64,000 nucleotides of DNA from JAGWRI01 sp963728785. GTDB lineage: Bacteria > Gemmatimonadota > Gemmatimonadetes > Gemmatimonadales > Gemmatimonadaceae. The stretch is from positions 1,240,001 to 1,304,000 of the forward strand of contig CAVSKV010000004.1 in NCBI GenBank assembly GCA_963728785.1. The letters are read 5' to 3'. The position numbers and the translations under genes are program-made. Positions within the stretch are counted from its first letter, which is position 1. Every line of letters starts with the position of its first letter. The notes under the pieces are model-generated. The model saw nothing but the letters and a program-made list of their open reading frames with translations, did not search any database and had not been told where the DNA came from. Below, piece by piece: positions 42,133-51,356 of this stretch.

Positions 42133-42668
42133 TGTAGCGAATTCCAGAGCCCGATGGTTTCCGGGAACACGGGGTGGCCCTCGCGCAATGCCCATTCGAT
42201 GCGTGTGCGTACGACCTGGCGAAACACGCCGTCGAAGTCGTGGGGAACCTGAGCGGCCAGAAACGCGCGGTCGGCGCGCGCGAACCTGCGGCCGGGCTCG
42301 AGGAAATCGGCCATGTAGAGCGCGCGCCCCGTGCGCGCCCACCGGGCATCCCCGATCGTGTGGTAACGAATGGCGTCCAGGACGTCGGTGCGGCGTTCGC
42401 CCTCGCGTTCGAGTACGGCCGCCGCGGCAGCGCCGTGCAGCATGGTGGCGCGACTCGAAGCGTCGCCGGTCAGCGCGCGCAGCGTCTGCTCGGGCGCGTC
42501 GCGCAGCGCGTCGTGCCACCGGCCGGCGTCCTGCCAGTCGGCCGCTTCGGCGGCGGGAACGCCCAGCGCGGCGGCCCAGCCACCGAGCAGGGCCATCACG
42601 CGCACGATGTGGGCGCGCCGGGCATCGCTCACCTCGGCCCACGCGGGCAGCACGAGTCCGCTTTGCAC
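42129..42668 (-). CDS. HD-domain hydrolase, YqeK-like
   Basis: 179 residues from a GTG at 42668; GTG at 42677 and ATG at 42722 are alternatives that overlap folK more. The HD pattern is RRAHIVRVM, GRWHDALRD, TMLHGAAAA, IRYHTIGD and YMADFLEPG, which fits YqeK, a symmetrical Ap4A hydrolase, though the first half is divergent. Distance from characterised YqeK is large, so the substrate is uncertain. Confidence 0.65.
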   Translation of the reverse strand: MQSGLVLPAWAEVSDARRAHIVRVMALLGGWAAALGVPAAEAADWQDAGRWHDALRDAPEQTLRALTGDASSRATMLHGAAAAAVLEREGERRTDVLDAIRYHTIGDARWARTGRALYMADFLEPGRRFARADRAFLAAQVPHDFDGVFRQVVRTRIEWALREGHPVFPETIGLWNSLQ

Positions 42669-42669
42669 G

Positions 42670-43086
42670 TCAGCCACCGACGGCGCCCCGAAGGAGGGCG
42701 AGTTGCCGCTGCCAGAACCCACGGTCGCGCAGTCCGGGGTGCGGTAACGTGAGCCGGTCGTCGGCCACCGTGCGGTCGCCGAACGCGACGAGGTCGAGGT
42801 CGAGCGTCCGCGGCCCCCAGCGCACCGTGCGCTCGCGGCCTCCGTCGCGCTCGATGGCGTGGAGGGCGTCGAGCAGTTCGTGCGGTAGGAGCGTGGTTTC
42901 GAGGGCGAGCATCTGGTTGAGATAGGGACCTTGGCCGGGCGGCCCGAGCGGCGGCGTCTCCTCCACCGGCGTTTCGGCCATCACCCGTGATCCCGGAAGC
43001 GCCCGGAGCGCGCTCCGCGCCGACGCGAGCGCGGCCTGGCGGTCTCCGAGGTTGGAACCGAGCGCGATGAAGGCCAGTTCACCCAT
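42670..43086 (-). CDS. folK: 6-hydroxymethyl-7,8-dihydropterin pyrophosphokinase
   Basis: 138 residues. Begins FIALGSNLGDRQAALASA and has the ATP/pterin motif VRWGPRTLDLDLVAFGD, both diagnostic. It pyrophosphorylates hydroxymethyl-dihydropterin in folate synthesis, directly after FolB, whose gene it overlaps by 8 bp. folP is not in the window. Confidence 0.95.
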   Translation of the reverse strand: MGELAFIALGSNLGDRQAALASARSALRALPGSRVMAETPVEETPPLGPPGQGPYLNQMLALETTLLPHELLDALHAIERDGGRERTVRWGPRTLDLDLVAFGDRTVADDRLTLPHPGLRDRGFWQRQLALLRGAVGG

Positions 43087-43438
43087 CGATCGGGCGCGCG
43101 ATGGCGACTTCGACGTAGTCGAGGGACGCGCCGAGCGGCACGTGAGGCTTGCGCACGCGAACCTCGACGCGAGCCACGCCGGGCACGGCGAGTGCGCCCG
43201 CCGCCACGCGCTCGGCGATTTCTTCGAGGTACTCACGGGGCGATTCGGCGACGGCGCGCCGGGCGGCGTCGTGCAGCCCGCGATAGTCCACCACGTCGGC
43301 GCCGCCGGCTGAAACCCACGCCGTGAGGTCCACTTCCAACGGCTGCGGATGTTCCCGTTCGTGAGCAAGGATGCCGACGGTGAGGTGGAAGTGCATCCCG
43401 CGCAGCGTGATCCGGTCGTGGGGGTTCAACTCGTTCAT
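43079..43438 (-). CDS. folB: Dihydroneopterin aldolase
   Basis: 119 residues. Contains GMHFHLTVGILAHEREHPQP and a KPHVPLGASLDYVEVAI-type C-terminus, with the invariant Glu/Lys positions of FolB. It cleaves dihydroneopterin to hydroxymethyl-dihydropterin, the substrate of FolK encoded next. Its ATG overlaps the stop of the MCP-like gene. Confidence 0.93.
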   Translation of the reverse strand: MNELNPHDRITLRGMHFHLTVGILAHEREHPQPLEVDLTAWVSAGGADVVDYRGLHDAARRAVAESPREYLEEIAERVAAGALAVPGVARVEVRVRKPHVPLGASLDYVEVAIARPIDG

Positions 43439-45513
43439 GCGACGTTCGTGATCCGGTGGGTGAGCTCGCTCAGGTAGACGGCCACTCCGCGCAATTCCTG
43501 GATGGCGCCCTCCAACTCGCGGAGTGCGACGGCCTGGTCCTTGGCCGACGCGGTCACGCTCTCCGCGCCGTCACGATTCCGTTGGGAAATGACGGCAATG
43601 CGGGCCACGCGCTCGCGCAGTTTGCCGAACTCCAGCTCCTGGTCGCGCGAGGTGCGGGCAATGCGCTGGGCGCCGCCGGCGGCGACGGCGGTGGCGGTGA
43701 CGATGAGGTCGAGGGCCGACCGGGCCGACTCGGACAGCGACTCGGCGTCACTGACGATGGCCTGGCCGCGCCCCATCTGGAGGGCGACGCGGCGCATCTG
43801 CTCCTCGAATCCCATGAGCACGTCACTGGCGTCGTCGGCGGCGTGGGCGCTCTGCTCGGCGAGCTTGCGGACCTCGTCGGCCACGACGGCAAACCCCTGC
43901 CCCTGCTCGCCTGCCCGGGCGGCTTCGATGGCGGCGTTGAGGGCCAGCAGGTTCGTCTGGTCGGCCAATGACCGGATGACCGTTATGAATTCCGTAATAC
44001 GCCGCGTGGCCTGTGCGAGCACCTCCACCTGGCTGGCGCTCTCGCCCACGAACCCCTTGGCGTTCACGAGGCGTTCGATGGCCGTGGCAATCGTGAACCG
44101 GTGCTCGCCAGCGATCTCCGTGGCCCGCTGGCTCGCCTCGGCCGCCTCGTTGCCGTCGCGCACCACACCGGCAGTGGCTTCGTGCAGCGCCGTCGTGGCG
44201 TCGAGGCTGCGGTCGATCTGCTCGTTCTCCTCGACCACGCCACGCCCCATGTCGGCAATCGTCCGGGCCACCGTCTCACCGCCGGTCCGCAGCGCGCGGG
44301 CCGACTCGTTGAGCGTGTCGAGCTGGGAATTGACGCGGGTCATCGCCTCGAGGAGCGGTTGACGGAGATCGTGAATGTGCAGGGTGGTGGCCAGCTGGTT
44401 GGCGAACCGCCGGATGAGCCTGACCTCTTTGGGGGAATACGCGTTGCGCTTGTGGTGCTCGAGTTCGAGCAGCCCGACGTTGCGGTCGCCGAACCGTAGC
44501 GGGATGACGGCCACGCTCTCCACGTTGGTCGGCAGCGCATTGACGCGCGAATCGTGCTGCGCGTCGTCCACGACCACGGGCTGCCCGCTGCCCAGGGCGT
44601 CGAGGCGGAGCCGCTCGGTAGCCGCCTGGGGTCGCGCCTCACGGTTGGGCATGCCATCGAGCTGGCTCCACGCCAGCGACAGTTGATCGTTCTGAAGCCG
44701 GAAGATCGTGAACGCCCGCCAGTCTACGAGCCGGTGGGCCAGTGCTTCGATGCGCCGGAATGCGTCCGACAGCCCCACATCGGAGGATACGATCTGCTCC
44801 ATCGCGAGGATCTTGTTCAGTTCCTCGGCCGCCACCGATTCCTCGAGAATGCGCTTGAGCAGCAGGCCAGCCAGGCCCAGCACGCAGCCGACCAGAACCC
44901 AGCCGGCCGGCCCGAAGGCGCTGACCGTGACCAGGATGATGACGACCCCGATCGTGCCCGCGCCGAACCCGATCACCTCGTACCGCAGGATCAGCGACTT
45001 CTCATCCTCGAGCAGCTTGTCGCGGAAGACGAGCGTGAAATAGAGCAGCGCCCGGCTGATCACGAAGTAGGCAAAGATGAACAGCGCCAGCGGCGGAAGG
45101 CTGTCGGCCGTGAGTGCCGTGCCCGTGAAGCCGGTGAGGCTCGAAGCCCACGCGTAGAACCCACTGGCCGACAGCAGGGCGATCGCTTCGCGCCCACCGT
45201 TGATCCACGCCGACACCAGCGGCTTTCGCAGCACCAGGAGATCGGCGGCGAACACGGCGACATAGACCGCCAGCCCCGTGGCCGGCACTCCGACAATGAT
45301 CGAGCCGGCAAGCGCCGGCACGGCGAGTAGATTCAGCGCCCCGTACTTGGTGAGCGAAATCTGAGAGATGCGGATTATCAGCGCGCCGCCGATGATCGCG
45401 GCGATGGCATATTCCTGTGAGAGCCAGCGCGGGTCGACCCACAGGGCGCCGGCCAGGGCGATCATCCCGATCGTGCCGAGCGCGCGCCCGTAGTATCGCA
45501 GGAAGATCTCCAC
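43435..45513 (-). CDS. Membrane receptor with GAF domain and methyl-accepting signalling domain
   Basis: 692 residues from a GTG at 45513, one base after the trpA stop. Six or seven membrane helices span about 1-230 with no periplasmic ligand domain. A GAF-like domain follows (AFTIFRLQNDQLSLAW to NQLATTLHIHD), then an MCP signalling domain whose hairpin tip reads DQTNLLALNAAIEAARAGEQ around residues 515-540. No HAMP domain is seen. Such proteins control CheA-type kinases. Location between trpA and folB is unusual; it may sense membrane state or a small molecule through GAF. Confidence 0.82.
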   Translation of the reverse strand: MEIFLRYYGRALGTIGMIALAGALWVDPRWLSQEYAIAAIIGGALIIRISQISLTKYGALNLLAVPALAGSIIVGVPATGLAVYVAVFAADLLVLRKPLVSAWINGGREAIALLSASGFYAWASSLTGFTGTALTADSLPPLALFIFAYFVISRALLYFTLVFRDKLLEDEKSLILRYEVIGFGAGTIGVVIILVTVSAFGPAGWVLVGCVLGLAGLLLKRILEESVAAEELNKILAMEQIVSSDVGLSDAFRRIEALAHRLVDWRAFTIFRLQNDQLSLAWSQLDGMPNREARPQAATERLRLDALGSGQPVVVDDAQHDSRVNALPTNVESVAVIPLRFGDRNVGLLELEHHKRNAYSPKEVRLIRRFANQLATTLHIHDLRQPLLEAMTRVNSQLDTLNESARALRTGGETVARTIADMGRGVVEENEQIDRSLDATTALHEATAGVVRDGNEAAEASQRATEIAGEHRFTIATAIERLVNAKGFVGESASQVEVLAQATRRITEFITVIRSLADQTNLLALNAAIEAARAGEQGQGFAVVADEVRKLAEQSAHAADDASDVLMGFEEQMRRVALQMGRGQAIVSDAESLSESARSALDLIVTATAVAAGGAQRIARTSRDQELEFGKLRERVARIAVISQRNRDGAESVTASAKDQAVALRELEGAIQELRGVAVYLSELTHRITNVA

Positions 45514-45514
45514 G

Positions 45515-46306
45515 CTAGACAGCGTCGATGGCGGCGCGCAGCGTCCGGGCCAACGCGACCGCCCCGTCCACGCTCTCGTCTGCCGCACGCACGATCGCGC
45601 TGCCCACCACGACGCCGTCGGCCAACCGCGCCACTGCCGCCGCCTGTTCCGGCCCCGACACGCCGAACCCCACGCAGATGGGGAGCGAGGTCACGGCGCG
45701 GAGCCGCTCCACCGTCTCGGGTAATTCGGGCGGGAAGTCGCCGCGCATACCCGTCACACCGAGCCGGCTGATCAGATACACGAATCCGCTTCCGTGCGTG
45801 GTGATCTCTCGCATGCGTTCGCCCGGCGTGGTCGGCGCAACGAGCCGGATGAACGCGAGGGGCCCCTCCCCGAACCATCGTTCGAGTTGCGGGTCGGCGC
45901 CCAACGGGAGATCGGTGACCAGCACGCCATGCGCCCCCGCTTCGGCCGCCCGTTCCAGGGCATTGGGGCCCGCCGCCAGAATCGGATTCAGGTAGCTGAA
46001 CAGAACCACGGGCACGGAGAGCCCCGCACGCGCGATGAGGTCGAGGACGTCGCCGTAGGTGACGCCCAGCGTGAGCGCCCGTTGCGAGCTGGCCTGGATC
46101 ACCACCCCGTCAGCGAGCGGGTCGGAGAATGGCACGCCCACTTCGATGACGTCGGCCCCTGCCGCCTCGAGTCCCTGGAGCAGCGCCACCGAGCGCTCGA
46201 GATCGGGATGGCCGGCGGTGACGTACGGCACCAAGGCCTTGCGCCCCTGCGACCTGAGCGCGGCGAACCGCGATCCGACGGCGTCAGATGAAATAATCAC
46301 CGACAC
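45515..46306 (-). CDS. trpA: Tryptophan synthase alpha chain
   Basis: 263 residues. Catalytic E55 and D66 lie in VIEVGVPFSDPLADG; GFVYLISRLGVTGMRG and CVGFGVSGPEQ are the phosphate-binding segments. It cleaves indole-glycerol phosphate and channels indole to TrpB. It is separated from trpB by the HEAT and HD-GYP genes and overlaps the end of the HD-GYP gene by 23 bp, still within one tightly linked chain. Confidence 0.95.
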   Translation of the reverse strand: MSVIISSDAVGSRFAALRSQGRKALVPYVTAGHPDLERSVALLQGLEAAGADVIEVGVPFSDPLADGVVIQASSQRALTLGVTYGDVLDLIARAGLSVPVVLFSYLNPILAAGPNALERAAEAGAHGVLVTDLPLGADPQLERWFGEGPLAFIRLVAPTTPGERMREITTHGSGFVYLISRLGVTGMRGDFPPELPETVERLRAVTSLPICVGFGVSGPEQAAAVARLADGVVVGSAIVRAADESVDGAVALARTLRAAIDAV

Positions 46307-47807
46307 GGATTCCGTACCGCTCCGGGTCCTCGGTCTTGATGACCGTGCGCCGGAAGTTCCCCTCGGCGTCGCGGTCGGCGAGATCGATCAGTTCCCCCGG
46401 GTGCACGATGTTCCCCATCGGGTCGCTGATCACGCGCACGATCGGCCGCGACAGCATGTCCGGCAGCGGATTGACCGCGTGCACGATGCCCAGTTCGAAC
46501 GTATCCAGCACGACCAGCGTGCCCACGGGATAGATGCCGGTGAGGTTCACGAATGCCTTCACCAGCACCTGGTCCATGCCCCGACGCGGGTTGTCACGCA
46601 TTTCCTGCATGACGAACGCCGGATTCAGAGGCATGGACTGGTACGATCGCCGGGACGTGGCGGCGTCGAAGCCGTCGGCCACGGCTACGATCTTGCTGAA
46701 CATGCTGATCTGGCGCGGACGAATGGGCCGCGGATACCCGGAGAGGTCCACCTTCATGTGGTGCTCCATCGCCACGACCATCGACCGATAGGGGAACTCC
46801 TCCTGCCCCCGCACCTGGAACAGCGCCAGCAGGCCCAGCCACGGATGGGCGGCGATAGCGCGCCACTCCTCGTCGGTGAGCCCACCCGATTTGTTGAGCA
46901 CCTTGGCCGGCACACGCTGCTTGCCGATATCGTGGAACAGCGCCGCCAGTCCGAGGTCGTAGAGCTGCCCCTTGGTCAACCCCAGCCGCTTGCCGATGGC
47001 CACGGCGAAGATGCAGACGTTCACGCTGTGCGAGAACGTGTACTCGTCGTAGTCGCGGATCGTCGTCAGCCCGATGAGCGACGTCTCCTCGTTGAGGATC
47101 TGGTCGACGATGCTCTGCACCACGCGTTTGATCTTCTTGATGTTGGGGCTCCTGCCCATGCGCACCGACGTCATCAGATCCTTGGCCACCGCGACGGACT
47201 GTGAATACGTGCGCTTGGCGCGTTCCTTGGCGTGCTCGACGTCGCCGGTCGCCTGCCGCGTGGGCCCGCCGAGCGTGAGCGCCCGGACGCCGGCGCTCTC
47301 GAGCTTCGCCGACACCTCGGGGAGTCGTTCGTCCGGCGGGTCCGACGAGGCAGACTGCAACAGCGACAGCAGGATCGTCCAGTCCCGTGTGCCGGCCCCT
47401 TCGTGCACGGCCACCGAGCCGACGCCGTTGCGCCGGAAGATCGACAACAGGTGGCTGAAGCTGGCGTAGTTGTCGAGGTCGATGCGCAACCGGGTCGCAT
47501 TGATGAAGATGAACTCGCCGGATGCCCGGATCTGCAACTCCTGCTCCTGCGCGAGCACTTCCTCGCAGCGCTGCGTCAGTTCGACGAGCGACTTCTGCAC
47601 CGCGGCGTTTTCAACCGGGTAGAGCTTCATGGCGCGCAGCGCAGCGTACAGATCGCGCACCAATTCCCGCCCCGTGCGACGGATGAACGAGTCCTCGTTG
47701 TGCGCCCCGTCGGCGGCAGACGCCGACATCTGCATCGTGGCGCGGGCCAGTGCCTCGGTGGAACTCGAGCCCGGCGCACGCTCGTTGAGTGACGTGTCGT
47801 CGCTCAT
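46284..47807 (-). CDS. HD-GYP domain phosphodiesterase with N-terminal domain shared with its neighbour
   Basis: 507 residues. The HD-GYP domain has H260, the HD pair 292-293 (LFHDIGKQRVP), H321, H349-H350 and GYP 357-359, so the catalytic metal set looks intact and c-di-GMP hydrolysis is likely. The N-terminal part (about 45-150) is similar in pattern to the N-terminus of the adjacent HEAT protein. No receiver or membrane domain is present. The ATG at 47807 overlaps the HEAT gene stop; the longer open frame is rejected. Sits between trpB and trpA. Confidence 0.85.
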   Translation of the reverse strand: MSDDTSLNERAPGSSSTEALARATMQMSASAADGAHNEDSFIRRTGRELVRDLYAALRAMKLYPVENAAVQKSLVELTQRCEEVLAQEQELQIRASGEFIFINATRLRIDLDNYASFSHLLSIFRRNGVGSVAVHEGAGTRDWTILLSLLQSASSDPPDERLPEVSAKLESAGVRALTLGGPTRQATGDVEHAKERAKRTYSQSVAVAKDLMTSVRMGRSPNIKKIKRVVQSIVDQILNEETSLIGLTTIRDYDEYTFSHSVNVCIFAVAIGKRLGLTKGQLYDLGLAALFHDIGKQRVPAKVLNKSGGLTDEEWRAIAAHPWLGLLALFQVRGQEEFPYRSMVVAMEHHMKVDLSGYPRPIRPRQISMFSKIVAVADGFDAATSRRSYQSMPLNPAFVMQEMRDNPRRGMDQVLVKAFVNLTGIYPVGTLVVLDTFELGIVHAVNPLPDMLSRPIVRVISDPMGNIVHPGELIDLADRDAEGNFRRTVIKTEDPERYGIRVGDYFI

Positions 47808-49522
47808 CCGCCAACTCCGCGTAACGCCTTGGTGACGGCGTTGCGCACCACGACGTCCTTCTCCGACGATGCCTTGCGCAGCGCCCGCTGCGCGTCGTCC
47901 GAGTTGATCCGCCCCAGCGCCATGGCCGCGCACGCCCGGATTTCCGGATCATCACGGCGTCCCAGGAAGCCCTTGCCGTTGAGGATCCCGTCGAGGTACG
48001 GCACGGCCGCGTCGCCGCTCAACATGCCGTACGCCTCGAAGAACGCGACCTTCTCGGTCAGGTCGGACTCCCGCAGCTCCTTGCGCTTGACGGCCGCTTC
48101 GACGCGGGCCTGCACCGGTCGATACCCGCGGGACGCGAGCAGCTTCACCACCATCACGCGCGTGTCGCGATCGTCGTTCGCCACCCACGGCTCGAGTGTC
48201 TGCAGCGCGCCGGCGGAACCGATGTCCGCGAGCGCCTGGGCGCAGGCCATCCGCAGTTCGGGGTCCGCGTTGGCCATGACGCGTCCGATGGCGGCAACGC
48301 CGGCCTGGATCTTGAGCGCGCCGCACCGGCGTACGGCCTCCAGCGACACCGCCCGCTCGTCCGACTGGATGAGCTTCACCAGTTGAGCAGTGTTGGCAGC
48401 AGTGAGGCGGGCGGCCGCCTGTTCCAGCAGCGGACGGAGCCGCGGATTCTGCAGTTTCCCCATCCATGAGAACAGTGGTCCGAGCGCCATCGGGCGCACC
48501 TGTTCGAACAGTTCCGTGAGTTCGTCGATCGGCGGCAGTTCAGGGCTGTCGTCGAGCGCCTGCAGCAGCTGGCCGAACGGCTCCGGCTGGCTGAGCCGGG
48601 CCGGAATCTGCCCCAATCGTTCGCGCTGTTCGGGCGTGATGTCCCGCGCCCGGCTGGCCGCAACCTGGGACTCGCGCAACAGGTATGCCACCGTGCGCAG
48701 GTGGCCGCCGGCGAGCATGTACAGCATGAGCGTCTCGACGAGGTCGCACACCTCCGCCCGGATACTGGCGTCGGCCTGCGCTTCGAAGATGTCGAACAGG
48801 CTGGCCGCCACGGTCTGCCTCAGGTCGGCGCTGTACTCCCGATCGATCTCCCCCTGTAGGTAATCGATCTCCTGCTCGTCCAGGAAATACAAGGTCGAGT
48901 CGAAGTCGGCCATGTTGACGAGCTCCGCGGTCGACTCATCCGTGAACTCATCGGCGAATGATGCGTTCGCAGCGCGAATCTCTTCGGGCGACAACGGGCG
49001 AGGCGGCTCGCCCCCGTCCGCCAGCGGGTCGGCAGGTTCCAGCCCCAGGTCGACGTAGCGGTAGTGGAGATTGACGAAGTCCTGCTCCCAGAGCAGGGTC
49101 AGCAGATCGTCCTCGTCAGGCGACGTCTTGCGCACCCGTTGCAGGATGGTCAATAGCTTCACCAGCTCGTCCTGCTCGAAACCCTTGGTGATCGTGACCT
49201 CTCGAACCCCGTCCTTGTAGAACAGCCAGGGAAGGCTGTCGCCGGACTTGGCGTTCTCACGGAGCACCGGGTGCCCGTGCCACAGGATCTCGAGTTCGGT
49301 GAAGGTCAGCACCACCGCGTCCGTCTCTTCCCACAGCGGCACAAAGGCGTTGCGCACGGTGTCGATGGCGGCCTTGTAGATCGGATTGTTGGGCAGGTAC
49401 AGCTGGTAAGCGCGGGCCGCCTTCACGAACGAGCGCAGCAACTCCTCGACGGGTGCGCTGGGAAACGGAAGTTCCGGCAACTCCGCCTGTTCGGTGCTCT
49501 CTCGCTCGATCGGCGCTGTCAC
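47804..49522 (-). CDS. HEAT-repeat protein with an N-terminal domain shared with the HD-GYP protein
   Basis: 572 residues from a GTG at 49522 overlapping the trpB stop (GTGA). N-terminal domain at about 20-130 (LLRSFVKAARAYQLYLPNN, LEILWHGHPVLRE), an acidic linker (about 150-215), then HEAT-like helical pairs in the C-terminal half, e.g. AVRRCGALKIQAGVAAIGRV and MACAQALADIGSAGALQTL. HEAT arrays are protein-binding scaffolds. The shared N-terminal domain and gene overlap suggest it works with the HD-GYP protein. Confidence 0.72.
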   Translation of the reverse strand: MTAPIERESTEQAELPELPFPSAPVEELLRSFVKAARAYQLYLPNNPIYKAAIDTVRNAFVPLWEETDAVVLTFTELEILWHGHPVLRENAKSGDSLPWLFYKDGVREVTITKGFEQDELVKLLTILQRVRKTSPDEDDLLTLLWEQDFVNLHYRYVDLGLEPADPLADGGEPPRPLSPEEIRAANASFADEFTDESTAELVNMADFDSTLYFLDEQEIDYLQGEIDREYSADLRQTVAASLFDIFEAQADASIRAEVCDLVETLMLYMLAGGHLRTVAYLLRESQVAASRARDITPEQRERLGQIPARLSQPEPFGQLLQALDDSPELPPIDELTELFEQVRPMALGPLFSWMGKLQNPRLRPLLEQAAARLTAANTAQLVKLIQSDERAVSLEAVRRCGALKIQAGVAAIGRVMANADPELRMACAQALADIGSAGALQTLEPWVANDDRDTRVMVVKLLASRGYRPVQARVEAAVKRKELRESDLTEKVAFFEAYGMLSGDAAVPYLDGILNGKGFLGRRDDPEIRACAAMALGRINSDDAQRALRKASSEKDVVVRNAVTKALRGVGG

Positions 49523-50706
49523 GTTCCCAAGATACCCATTTCCATCACTTGCGCCACATCCTTGTCCCCCCGCCCGCTGACGCAAAGCAGCACCGGTTCG
49601 TCACGCGCCCAACGGCCTATTTGCGTTTCCATCCAGGCCACGGCGTGGGCCGATTCCAACGCGGGTATGATTCCCTCCAATTGCGCCAGCGACTCGAACC
49701 CGCGAAGCGCCTGTGAGTCGGTGACCGAAACGTACGTAGCCCGCCCCGAGTCCTTGAGGAACGCGTGCTCCGGCCCGACCCCGGGGTAGTCCAACCCCGC
49801 CGAGATCGAATGCGCCGGGTGCACCTGGCCGGCCGCGTCCTGCAGCAGATAGCTCATGGTGCCGTGCAGCACACCGGGTGTGCCCATCGACAACGATGCC
49901 GAGTGCCGCCCGGTCTCCAGCCCCTCCCCGGCCGCTTCGACGCCTACCAGCTCGACGCCGGCGTCGTCAACGAACGCGTGAAACGTGCCAATGGCGTTGG
50001 AGCCACCGCCCACGCACGCGACGACCGTCTTGGGCAACCGCCCCGTGCGTTCCAGCACCTGGGCGCGCGCCTCCCGTCCGATCACCGCCTGAAAGTCGCG
50101 CACCATGCGCGGATACGGCGCCGGACCCACCACCGACCCGATGATGTAGTGGCTCGTGCGCACCGTCGTCACCCAGTCGCGGATCGCTTCGGTGGTCGCA
50201 TCCTTGAGCGTGCGCGTGCCCGCCGATACCGGCACGACCTCGGCACCCAGGAGCCGCATGCGATACACATTGAGCGACTGGCGACGCATGTCCTCCTCGC
50301 CCATGTACACCACGCATTCCAGCCCGAACCGCGCACACACCGTGGCCGTCGCCACCCCGTGCTGCCCCGCTCCGGTTTCGGCGATGATCCGCTGCTTGCC
50401 CATGCGCCGGGCCAGCAGCGCCTGCCCCACCGTGTTGTTGATCTTGTGCGCCCCGGTGTGGTTCAGGTCCTCGCGCTTGAGCAGCACGCGCCCTCCCACC
50501 CGCGCCGAGAAGCGCGGCGCCTCGCTCAGTGGCGACGGCCGGCCGACGTAATCGGCCAGCAACGTATCCATTTCCAGACGGAAGCTGGCGTCGGCCATCG
50601 CCGCGTCGAACGCCGCTTCGAGTTCGTCGAGCGCCGGGATCAGGGTCTCCGGTACGTACCGCCCACCGAACGCTCCAAACCGGCCGCTCACCTGGTCTTT
50701 GCTCAT
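49519..50706 (-). CDS. trpB: Tryptophan synthase beta chain
   Basis: 395 residues, PLP enzyme joining indole and serine. The PLP lysine is K88 in LNHTGAHKINN, with AETGAGQHGVA and the phosphate-binding CVGGGSNAIG loop. Standard TrpB1 type. The ATG at 50706 overlaps the trpF stop (ATGA). trpB is separated from trpA by two signalling genes. Confidence 0.96.
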   Translation of the reverse strand: MSKDQVSGRFGAFGGRYVPETLIPALDELEAAFDAAMADASFRLEMDTLLADYVGRPSPLSEAPRFSARVGGRVLLKREDLNHTGAHKINNTVGQALLARRMGKQRIIAETGAGQHGVATATVCARFGLECVVYMGEEDMRRQSLNVYRMRLLGAEVVPVSAGTRTLKDATTEAIRDWVTTVRTSHYIIGSVVGPAPYPRMVRDFQAVIGREARAQVLERTGRLPKTVVACVGGGSNAIGTFHAFVDDAGVELVGVEAAGEGLETGRHSASLSMGTPGVLHGTMSYLLQDAAGQVHPAHSISAGLDYPGVGPEHAFLKDSGRATYVSVTDSQALRGFESLAQLEGIIPALESAHAVAWMETQIGRWARDEPVLLCVSGRGDKDVAQVMEMGILGT

Positions 50707-51356
50707 CGCACTCCTTCGACGGATCGCACGGCGTCCCGGAAAGCACGCATGCGCCCCGCATCCTTGATTCCTACGGTCGATTCGACTCCGGACGACACAT
50801 CCACCACGTCGGGGTGCAACGCCCGCACCGCCAGCGCCACGTTCTCGGACCGCAGGCCGCCGGCCAGCACCAGCCTCGCCCCCGCGCTGCGCAACGCCGC
50901 CACGGCCCCCGCAATCTCGTTCCACGCGAGCGCCACGCCAGTGCCCCCGAGTGCGCCGTCTGCCCTGGCGTCGAGCAGGACTGCGTCAGCTGCCCCGAAC
51001 AACTCATCGGCGTACGGTGGGAGCTCCGTCCCGGACACGCGAAGCGCCGCCCAGATCTCGCCCGGCCACACCGCGCGAATCGCCCGCACGTCGGCCGCCC
51101 GCGGATCGCCGTGCAGTTGCACTGCCCGGAGGCCGAGGGCCCGGGCGCGTGCCGCGATTGCCGCGGGCGACTCGACCCCGAATACCCCGACACGACCCAC
51201 CGTCGAAGGCACCGCGCCAAAGATTGCGGCAGCTCCCGCTTCGTCCTGGCGCCGGGGCCCACCTGCAAACACCACGCCGACATAGCCTGCCCCAAGCTCC
51301 GAGGCCAGTTGCGCATCGGCCGGGCGGGTCATGCCGCAGAACTTGATGTCAGCCAC
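50703..51356 (-). CDS. trpF: Phosphoribosylanthranilate isomerase
   Basis: 217 residues, TIM barrel. The catalytic Cys is in KFCGMTRPADA; AVQLHGDPRA and LAGGLRSENVA plus VDVSSGVES near the end form the phosphate site. Third step of tryptophan synthesis. It overlaps trpC by 8 bp and trpB by 4 bp. Confidence 0.95.
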   Translation of the reverse strand: MADIKFCGMTRPADAQLASELGAGYVGVVFAGGPRRQDEAGAAAIFGAVPSTVGRVGVFGVESPAAIAARARALGLRAVQLHGDPRAADVRAIRAVWPGEIWAALRVSGTELPPYADELFGAADAVLLDARADGALGGTGVALAWNEIAGAVAALRSAGARLVLAGGLRSENVALAVRALHPDVVDVSSGVESTVGIKDAGRMRAFRDAVRSVEGVR

